From NCBI GenBank assembly GCA_910583675.1, contig CAJTYH010000034.1, forward strand, positions 1-29,581: 29,581 bases of DNA, given 5' to 3'. Below are positions 24,408 to 29,581 of the stretch, piece after piece (within the stretch, counting starts at the first letter, position 1; each line of letters opens with the position of its first letter). Made by a program: the position numbers and the translations under genes. The stretch is from an uncultured Muribaculaceae bacterium (GTDB lineage: Bacteria > Bacteroidota > Bacteroidia > Bacteroidales > Muribaculaceae). A model generated the notes under the pieces. It saw only the letters and a program-made list of their open reading frames with translations. It made no database searches and had not been told where the DNA came from.

Positions 24408-24935
24408 GTGCAGAAGAAGACCATATGGGAAATGGGGCGCGACACAGTGGAAGAATTTCGCGCCAAAGACAAGATTCCGGTAACGGTAGTGCTTGACAAT
24501 GTTAGAAGCCTTAACAATATCGGCTCGGTGTTCCGCACATCCGACGGATTCCGTGTATCCGAAGTCTGCCTTTGCGGCATATCAGCCACTCCCCCGTCGC
24601 CTGAGATACACAAAACGGCTCTCGGTGCCGAGGATTCCGTGGCATGGCGTTATTTTGCGGACACCACCGAGGCAGTAAAAGCCCTGCGAGAGGAAGGGCA
24701 TATAATATGCGCGTTGGAACAGGTGAACGGCAGCATAGCCCTTGACCGTTTCATTCCGGAGCGAGGACAACGTTACGCCATAATAGCCGGACACGAGGTG
24801 AACGGGGTGGATCAACGTGTGGTAGACATGGCAGACTACTGTCTGGAGATACCGCAGGAAGGCACGAAACATTCGCTGAACGTATCGGTAAGCACGGCCA
24901 TCGCCCTATGGCACTTCTACCTCGCCCTGCGATAG
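24408..24935 (+). CDS. SpoU/TrmH family RNA 2'-O-methyltransferase
   Basis: SpoU-family enzymes methylate the 2'-hydroxyl of a ribose in tRNA or rRNA, using S-adenosylmethionine bound in a trefoil knot. The 175-aa protein shows all three motifs. Motif 1 is VVLDNVRSLNNIGSVFRTSDGF, with the catalytic Arg and Asn (about 28-49). Motif 2 is YAIIAGHEVNGVD (about 124-136). Motif 3 is CLEIPQEGTKHSLNVSVSTAIAL (about 144-166). It has no N-terminal extension of the RlmB type, so it resembles the short TrmH-like members, but the target site cannot be deduced. The start is GTG 24408; ATG 24432 would remove the first eight residues. Its stop is eight bases before the stop of the convergent U32 gene. Confidence 0.9.
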   Translation: MQKKTIWEMGRDTVEEFRAKDKIPVTVVLDNVRSLNNIGSVFRTSDGFRVSEVCLCGISATPPSPEIHKTALGAEDSVAWRYFADTTEAVKALREEGHIICALEQVNGSIALDRFIPERGQRYAIIAGHEVNGVDQRVVDMADYCLEIPQEGTKHSLNVSVSTAIALWHFYLALR

Positions 24936-24943
24936 ACTGAGGA

Positions 24944-26200
24944 TCAATCCTTTTTCACACGGGGATTATGCACCCATTGATACAGCTTGTCGGAAGGACG
25001 TATCTTAGAGGGTACCGGGATTGAGAAACTATCTCCCTTGACAGCCTTTTCAACCGATTTAAGGCCGACACGTATCTCGTCAAGCGTAAGGATCAGCGTT
25101 CCCGTCGTGGGGCCGGTGATCACGATCTCGTCGCCGCGACACAGCTCGCCGCTCTCCATATGGAATTCCGCAACTCCGAGATTGGAGAAATATCTCACGC
25201 CCTTGGCACGGTATTCCTTCGTGCGCGTGGCCGACGAGCCGTATTTACTTGACCACTCTCCGAGACGCTGCCCGAGATAGTACCCGTTCCAGAATCCACG
25301 GTTGAAGATCTTGTCAAGTTCCGCATCCCAGCGGGCAATCTTGTCTTCGGTATACGTGCCTTCGCATATGGAGCTTATGGCCTCGCTGTAGCATTTCACG
25401 GCAAGACTTACATACTCGGGTCCCCGGGCGCGCCCCTCAATCTTGAACACGGTAACTCCGGCATCTATCATCTTGTTTAGGAAATGGATCGTCTTCAGAT
25501 CCTTGGGAGACATGATGTATTTATTGTCTACGGCAAGCTGCTCGCCGGTCTCACGGTCAGTGACCGTGTAGGAACGACGGCAGATCTGGGTGCACGCACC
25601 CCGGTTGGCCGAACTGTTGAGTTCATGCAGGCTCAGATAGCATTTTCCGGAAACCGCCATGCACAATGCCCCGTGGCAGAACATCTCTATGCGCACCAGT
25701 TCTCCCCGCGGCCCCCTGATCTCCTCATCAACGATGGCCTTATGTATGGCCGCAACCTGATCGAGATTCAATTCACGGGCGAGCACCACCACATCAGCAT
25801 ATCGGGCGAAAAAACGTAGCGTCTCCGTATTCGATACGCTCTGTTGCGTGGAGATATGCACCTCCACACCACGGCTGCGGGCATAGAGTATGGCTGCCAT
25901 GTCGCTCGCTATAATGGCGGATATTCCGCTCTGTGCCACGGCATCTATGATCGCCCGGCACTTCTCCATATCCTCGTCGTAGATTATCGTGTTTACGGTA
26001 AGGTACGACTTCACCCCATGCTCCTCGCATATGCGGGATATTTCATGCAGGTCGTCAAGGGTGAAGTTCACACTTGATCGCGAACGCATGTTCAACCCTT
26101 CCACACCAAAATATATCGCATCGGCATCGGCGTTGATGGCCGAATGCAGGCTCTCGTAGCTCCCGACAGGAGCCATTATCTCAAAATCTTTGCGGTTCAT
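24944..26200 (-). CDS. Peptidase U32 family protein (RNA-hydroxylation-type, TrhP/RlhA-like)
   Basis: The 418-aa protein belongs to family U32, known in Escherichia coli from TrhP (YegQ) and RlhA (YdcP), which are needed for hydroxylation of RNA bases. Visible landmarks are EIMAPVGSYESLHSAI at the start, ADAIYFGVEGLNMR, the HGVKSYLTVNTII strand, HISTQQSVSNTETL, and the cysteine cluster IEMFCHGALCMAVSGKCYLS with RGACTQICRRSY, probably the ligands of an iron-sulfur cluster. KIEGRARGPEY and NRGFWNGYYLGQ finish the catalytic part, and a beta-barrel-like end follows. I chose ATG 26200 because it gives the conserved MNRKDFEIMAPVG start. Whether it acts on tRNA or rRNA cannot be told. Confidence 0.88.
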   Translation of the reverse strand: MNRKDFEIMAPVGSYESLHSAINADADAIYFGVEGLNMRSRSSVNFTLDDLHEISRICEEHGVKSYLTVNTIIYDEDMEKCRAIIDAVAQSGISAIIASDMAAILYARSRGVEVHISTQQSVSNTETLRFFARYADVVVLARELNLDQVAAIHKAIVDEEIRGPRGELVRIEMFCHGALCMAVSGKCYLSLHELNSSANRGACTQICRRSYTVTDRETGEQLAVDNKYIMSPKDLKTIHFLNKMIDAGVTVFKIEGRARGPEYVSLAVKCYSEAISSICEGTYTEDKIARWDAELDKIFNRGFWNGYYLGQRLGEWSSKYGSSATRTKEYRAKGVRYFSNLGVAEFHMESGELCRGDEIVITGPTTGTLILTLDEIRVGLKSVEKAVKGDSFSIPVPSKIRPSDKLYQWVHNPRVKKD

Positions 26201-26205
26201 ATGTG

Positions 26206-26213
26206 CAAAGTTA
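26206..26213 (-). promoter_or_regulatory. Probable -7 box of the U32 gene
   Basis: On the minus strand TAACTTTG is an exact TAnnTTTG match. It lies five bases before the ATG at 26200, which predicts a leaderless or almost leaderless mRNA. No good -33 box is seen at 19-21 nt, so confidence is limited. Confidence 0.4.
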
Positions 26214-26278
26214 ATGAAATTGACGTACATTTGCGTAAACCAATCAACTTAGTTTATCATACTATTTGTTATCATAAC

Positions 26279-26818
26279 ATGAACATAGCCGTATATTGCT
26301 CAGCCCGGTCTGGGCTTGGAGAAGATGTCATGGCGGACGCACGCTCCCTTGGGGACTGGATAGGATCCCACGGCCATATGCTTGTCTACGGCGGCCTGTC
26401 AATGGGACTGATGGATGTCGTAGCCTCGGCAACGGCAGAAGCCGGCGGAAAAGTGATGGGTGTGGTACCACAGTCGCGAGCCGAACGCCAGCATGCCGCC
26501 AACACCGTCAGCATAGGGGTTACGACCCTGCATGAACGCAAGCAGATTATGGAGGAAAATGCCGACGCATTCGTGGCACTTGACGGCGGTTTCGGCACGC
26601 TTGACGAAGTAATGTCGGCACTGGCCACAATGACATTTTTCAAAGAACCGAAACCCATCCACCTGCTCAACCGCAACGGCCTGTACACACCGCTCCACGC
26701 CATGCTCCAGGAAATGGCCGAGCGGCATCTCGCCTCACCCGATGTGGCAAACGCAATACGTCTGCACCCGGACATAACGGCACTCACAAATGCGCTCAAT
26801 GAGACCGAAACAAAATAA
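26279..26818 (+). CDS. LOG family (TIGR00730) nucleotide 5'-monophosphate phosphoribohydrolase
   Basis: LOG-type enzymes split the N-glycosidic bond of nucleoside monophosphates; plant members make active cytokinin, and bacterial members are thought to clear or recycle nucleotides. The 179-aa protein has the family's Rossmann-like order. MNIAVYCSARSGLG opens it, LVYGGLSMGLMDVVASA follows, and DAFVALDGGFGTLDEVMSAL (about 98-117) contains the GGxGTxxE catalytic signature. ATG 26279 is the natural start; the frame is open upstream without family resemblance. The PduO gene follows after 12 nt, so the two may share a transcript. Confidence 0.92.
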   Translation: MNIAVYCSARSGLGEDVMADARSLGDWIGSHGHMLVYGGLSMGLMDVVASATAEAGGKVMGVVPQSRAERQHAANTVSIGVTTLHERKQIMEENADAFVALDGGFGTLDEVMSALATMTFFKEPKPIHLLNRNGLYTPLHAMLQEMAERHLASPDVANAIRLHPDITALTNALNETETK

Positions 26819-26830
26819 ACAAGTTGTATC

Positions 26831-27382
26831 ATGAAGATCTATACACGCACAGGCGACCTCGGCACCACCTCACTGGTCGGTGGACAGAGGGTCGCAAAAG
26901 ACTCCATACGCCTTGAAGCCTACGGCACGGTGGACGAACTGAATTCTTATATCGGCCTTTTGATGGCCACAGAAGGGGTTGAGGAAGAGGTTGCAAAGAC
27001 CTTACGCGCGGTTCAGAACAAGCTGTTCAACATCGGGGCATATCTGGCCACAGACAACTCGGACAGTCCCATGACAGAACCACAGGGACTGGGACAAGAG
27101 ACAATCTCGTATCTTGAAAATTGCATTGACCGTCTCACAGAGCAGATACCCCCCATGCACTGCTTTGTGCTCCCCGGCGGAAGCCTTGCGTCGGCACAAG
27201 CTCAGGTTTGCCGTACGGTATGCCGACGGGCTGAACGACGGGTGATAACCTTAGGGAACAACGTGCGCGTTGATCCGAGCGTGATACGCTACCTCAACCG
27301 CCTGAGCGACTATCTTTTCACCCTCGCCAGATACCTGAACCATCAGGCGGGGGTGGACGACATTCCTTGGGAAAAAGACTGA
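26831..27382 (+). CDS. Cob(I)yrinic acid a,c-diamide adenosyltransferase, PduO type
   Basis: This enzyme transfers the adenosyl group of ATP to cob(I)alamin to make coenzyme B12. The 183-aa protein matches the PduO type. The start KIYTRTGDLGTTSLVGGQRV holds the ATP phosphate-binding segment. RLEAYGTVDELNSYIG is the next signature. VCRTVCRRAERRVITL carries the conserved arginines, followed by YLNRLSDYLFTLARYLN. All are in order and the length is normal. No other cobalamin gene is in the window, so it is probably used to activate salvaged B12. It lies 12 nt behind the LOG gene. Confidence 0.93.
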   Translation: MKIYTRTGDLGTTSLVGGQRVAKDSIRLEAYGTVDELNSYIGLLMATEGVEEEVAKTLRAVQNKLFNIGAYLATDNSDSPMTEPQGLGQETISYLENCIDRLTEQIPPMHCFVLPGGSLASAQAQVCRTVCRRAERRVITLGNNVRVDPSVIRYLNRLSDYLFTLARYLNHQAGVDDIPWEKD

Positions 27383-27467
27383 TGTCTGATACTTTATGCC
27401 AGCGGCATATGTTGCCTGATAAAGTGTTAAAATAGCTCAAACATATGAATACCGTCGAAAAAAATCA

Positions 27468-27475
27468 TATCTTTG
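27468..27475 (+). promoter_or_regulatory. Probable -7 box of the DUF2795 gene
   Basis: TATCTTTG fits TAnnTTTG and would give a start near 27480 and a leader of about 150 nt before the ATG at 27634. The -33 region is not convincing. I see no gene or clear structure in the long leader. Confidence 0.4.
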
Positions 27476-27633
27476 CGCGCCCGTACAGATGAGTGTCCCC
27501 ATTGCCGCTACAGCATGGAGGCAATTACCACAATATTTCTCTCCATACTGCCGTTTAGACAATACACACCACGTATCGGGAACAGACCCCGCGTAAGAAA
27601 AATCAAACAACATATATCCAAAGGTTTACAGCT

Positions 27634-27855
27634 ATGTATTGGACACTTGAACTTGCCTCTAAACTTGAAGACGCTCCCTGGCCTGCAACCCGGGAAGAAC
27701 TCATAGACTATGCCCAGCGCTCCGGCGCACCTCTCGAAGTGATCGAAAACCTCCTTGAAATCGAAGACGAAGGGGAAACCTACGAATGCATCGAGGACAT
27801 CTGGCCCGACTACCCCTCCAAAGAAGACTTCTTCTTCAACGAAGACGAATATTAA
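27634..27855 (+). CDS. DUF2795 family small acidic protein
   Basis: The 73-aa protein is of the DUF2795 type, widespread in Bacteroidota and of unknown function. It starts MYWTLELASKLEDAPWPATR, followed by EELIDYAQRSGAPLEVIENL, the family's helical core. The acidic C-terminal half reads LEIEDEGETYECIEDIWPDY, with an aromatic/acidic end. There is no signal peptide or transmembrane helix, so it is cytoplasmic. The gene stands alone with its own probable -7 box and a strong terminator. The very acidic tail and small size would suit a regulator or RNA/protein-binding helper, but this is only a guess. Confidence 0.85.
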   Translation: MYWTLELASKLEDAPWPATREELIDYAQRSGAPLEVIENLLEIEDEGETYECIEDIWPDYPSKEDFFFNEDEY

Positions 27856-27889
27856 GCGTCAGACGCGATATATTTAATTCATATTCAAG

Positions 27890-27928
27890 CGATTGGCAAG
27901 TATAAAATAAACTTGTCAATCGTTTTTT
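27890..27928 (+). terminator. Terminator after the DUF2795 gene
   Basis: CGATTGGCAAGT (27890-27901) pairs with ACTTGTCAATCG (27911-27922) through twelve base pairs with one G-U, then six T. It marks the end of the stable chromosomal segment; the recombinase promoter begins about 60 nt later. Confidence 0.88.
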
Positions 27929-27985
27929 ATTGCCTTTTGTCGCAAAATATAATTGTCTATTTTCAGCAACTTAGCTCACCGAAAA

Positions 27986-28017
27986 TTTGTTTCATTGTCT
28001 ATTATTGTCTAAATTTG
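27986..28017 (+). promoter_or_regulatory. Promoter of the tyrosine recombinase gene
   Basis: TTTG (27986-27989), a 20-nt spacer and TAAATTTG (28010-28017) match the Bacteroidota promoter. A short direct repeat TATTGTCTA-like (ATTGTCTAT at 27994-28002, ATTGTCTAA at 28004-28012) lies between the two boxes and overlaps the -7 box. It could be a site for the recombinase or a regulator. Confidence 0.7.
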
Positions 28018-28059
28018 CGCAATATTCCGAACTTGATGAGTATTAAAACAGGCTGAAAT

Positions 28060-29415
28060 ATGGGCAGACAGAAAAGACCGTATCCGTTGGGGCGTTTCCG
28101 GCTCCGCTATCCAAAGAGCTACGACAAGACCAAGATTTATCCTATTGAGATTGAATATGTCTTTAGCGGTAAACCGATACGACGCCACATGAATATTTCG
28201 GTGCGAGTAGATGACTGGAATCCGAAAGGGAACAACGGACGCGGCGAAATTCGTTCATCCGCACCCGATAGTGTGCGCTTCAACAATCTCCTTATTGCCA
28301 AGGTAAACAAGATTGATGCAGGTCTGAATGAATATAACCAAAAACATCCCGGAGAAGTCAATGAGAATATTATTGTTGCCTTCCTTGATGATAAACCAAT
28401 CTTGCGTCAAGACAAGGGGGAAGATTTCATAGAATTTATACTAAGCCGCCTTGAATCGGAATACAGTCGTAACAAAATCGGTTATAGCCGTTATAAGAAC
28501 GGACAAAGCGGTATGAACGTCTTCCGTCAATTCCTCAAAGCAACCGGTAGTGGAACCTATAAACCTGACAGCATCTATGTCGGTGAAATATCGGTAGATC
28601 TTCTTGACAAATATATCAAATGGCGCAGGGATTTCAAAAATAATTCCGACCAAACCATCAACCACGCTCTTACTCCTATTCTAAAAGGTTGTGAGAATGC
28701 GTGTGCCTTAGGTTTGATATCCAAAGAGATTAATGCAGGACTTCAGGACATGAGGATTCAGGAGAAAGTTACTCTTGAAACTGAAGGAGAGAAGGAATTT
28801 GACGGTCAAAGCTTGTCAAAAGAGCAGATGGCACAGCTTGTCGAATTTTACGAAAAAGATACGGAACCGCGGCGAAAGGAGTTTATCGAGATGTTTCTAT
28901 TTGCATTCCATGCCTGTGGTCTCCGCATTGTCGATGTGATGACACTCCAATGGGATCATATAGATTTCGATAAGAAGGAACTGAGTAAAATTTTGATCAA
29001 GACCAGTCGCCGCCATAAAATTCCGCTTACCGATCCGGCTTTGAGAATCCTTCACAAATGGCAGGCAATGGGACGCAGGAAGAAATATGTGTTCGACCTC
29101 GTTAAAGATACCTTGTCACTCAACGATGCGGATGAACTGTACCGAGCACGCAACAGCGCGACAAAATGTGTCAACCAAGCACTGCGCGTTGTCGGAGAGA
29201 AATTGGGATTTCCTTTTCCCCTTTCATTCCATACTTCGCGCCATACATTTGCCGTCCTTGCCATCAACGATGGCTTAACGATGACCATTGTAAGCCGATT
29301 ACTCGGGCACAGCTCCACTGACATCACCGAGAAAGTCTATGCCCGGCTTCTTCCCCAGACACTTACGGCAGAAGTAGGGAAACTGAACTATTCTTTCCTC
29401 CCGGGTGAACTCTAA
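28060..29415 (+). CDS. Tyrosine recombinase / phage-type integrase
   Basis: A 451-aa site-specific recombinase that cuts and rejoins DNA by a covalent phosphotyrosine step. The first 110 residues (GRFRLRYPKSYDKTK, RRHMNISVRVDDWNPKG) form the arm-type DNA-binding domain common in Bacteroidota integrases. A SAM-like core-binding domain (about 120-225) follows. The catalytic domain has every expected residue: Arg in HACGLRIVDVMTL, Lys in KILIKTSRRHK, HxxR in FHTSRHTFAVLA, His in RLLGHSSTDITEK and Tyr in VYARLL. It is therefore probably active. It has its own promoter and follows a terminator. A gene for an ORF6N-domain protein starts 42 nt behind it. No tRNA lies next to it and I could not define an attachment site. 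Confidence 0.93.
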   Translation: MGRQKRPYPLGRFRLRYPKSYDKTKIYPIEIEYVFSGKPIRRHMNISVRVDDWNPKGNNGRGEIRSSAPDSVRFNNLLIAKVNKIDAGLNEYNQKHPGEVNENIIVAFLDDKPILRQDKGEDFIEFILSRLESEYSRNKIGYSRYKNGQSGMNVFRQFLKATGSGTYKPDSIYVGEISVDLLDKYIKWRRDFKNNSDQTINHALTPILKGCENACALGLISKEINAGLQDMRIQEKVTLETEGEKEFDGQSLSKEQMAQLVEFYEKDTEPRRKEFIEMFLFAFHACGLRIVDVMTLQWDHIDFDKKELSKILIKTSRRHKIPLTDPALRILHKWQAMGRRKKYVFDLVKDTLSLNDADELYRARNSATKCVNQALRVVGEKLGFPFPLSFHTSRHTFAVLAINDGLTMTIVSRLLGHSSTDITEKVYARLLPQTLTAEVGKLNYSFLPGEL

Positions 29416-29457
29416 CAACCCTTTTAATAAACTGAATTAAACCAATACACATATAAA

Positions 29458-29581
29458 ATGAATGAGATCGAACTTGTCAGGTCAAAAATCTTTGAGTTTC
29501 GTGGACAGCGAGTGATGCTTGACAGCGACCTGGCCCAACTCTATGGAGTTACCACCGGTAACTTCAACAAGGCAGTCAAAC
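29458..29581 (+). CDS. ORF6N domain protein, 5' part only (cut by the window end)
   Basis: Forty-one codons are visible: MNEIELVRSKIFEFRGQRVM continues with LDSDLAQLYGVTTGNFNKAVK. This is the start of the ORF6N domain, a DNA-binding module found in phage and mobile-element proteins (KilA-N/Bro relatives). The window ends within it. It follows the recombinase gene after 42 nt and may be cotranscribed with it. It supports the idea that a mobile element begins near 27930. Confidence 0.85.
   Translation, partial: MNEIELVRSKIFEFRGQRVMLDSDLAQLYGVTTGNFNKAVK

Noticed and set aside
24930..24960. Small AGGA/TCCT hairpin with T run between the convergent SpoU and U32 genes
   Set aside because: The stem is only four or five base pairs with a tiny loop, and it lies in the last codons of the U32 gene, so it is not a convincing terminator.
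27473..27706. 77-codon frame overlapping the DUF2795 gene start
   Set aside because: It is in a different frame from the recognised DUF2795 protein, and its composition shows no domain; it probably reflects the long leader.
1..29581. CRISPR arrays, rRNA genes and insertion sequences
   Set aside because: No regularly spaced direct repeats, no rRNA sequence and no transposase or paired IS ends were seen.

Overview
The window looks like a chromosomal segment of a Bacteroidales bacterium, probably a gut Muribaculaceae-type genome. Three things point that way. Several intergenic regions carry the Bacteroidota promoter pair (TTTG or TTG, about 20 nt, TAnnTTTG). Shine-Dalgarno sequences are weak or absent. 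The families are typical of the order: a fimbrillin operon, DUF5119, DUF4919, DUF4230, DUF2795, a GH3-family protein and the RecO and U32 variants seen here. The genus is inferred from gene content only.

Left end (1-1820): a terminator of an off-window gene, recO on the minus strand, then a plus-strand housekeeping unit with tRNA-Glu(TTC), rpsT and a second identical tRNA-Glu(TTC), closed by a hairpin terminator.

Fimbrial locus (1925-7788): a good promoter drives an OmpA-like/DUF3575 protein, a DUF5119 lipoprotein, a fimbrillin lipoprotein and a large fimbrillin-like protein with a separate C-terminal domain (probable tip subunit). The first gene is out of frame at a run of nine G; one G fewer would join its two halves. 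This suggests phase variation or an assembly error. A hairpin sits between the main and tip subunit genes.

Housekeeping run (7892-14127): GH3-family enzyme, alkaline phosphatase, DUF4919 protein, a kinase-fold protein lacking the catalytic Asp, a GNAT-like acetyltransferase and RNase HII. All lie on the plus strand with short gaps and probably form one operon.

Cassette (14214-18677): the most interesting part. Three tightly coupled genes, with their own promoter and operator-like repeats, encode a phosphoribosyltransferase-fold protein, an SMC/RecF-like ATPase and a two-TM coiled-coil membrane protein. They look more AT-rich than their surroundings and stop 1 bp from a convergent gene. I infer a nucleotide- or nucleic-acid-sensing conflict (anti-phage) system, possibly undescribed.

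Minus-strand block (18679-23615): two DUF4230 proteins preceded by a strong hairpin, an ECF sigma factor with a membrane partner (probable anti-sigma), and a SulP anion transporter with its own promoter and terminator.

Right part (23761-29581): a His-rich secreted protein, a SpoU-family RNA methyltransferase, a U32-family protein (minus strand), a LOG-family nucleotide phosphoribohydrolase, a PduO-type cobalamin adenosyltransferase and a DUF2795 protein with a terminator. Beyond it lie a tyrosine recombinase and a truncated ORF6N protein, which probably mark the edge of a mobile element running off the window.
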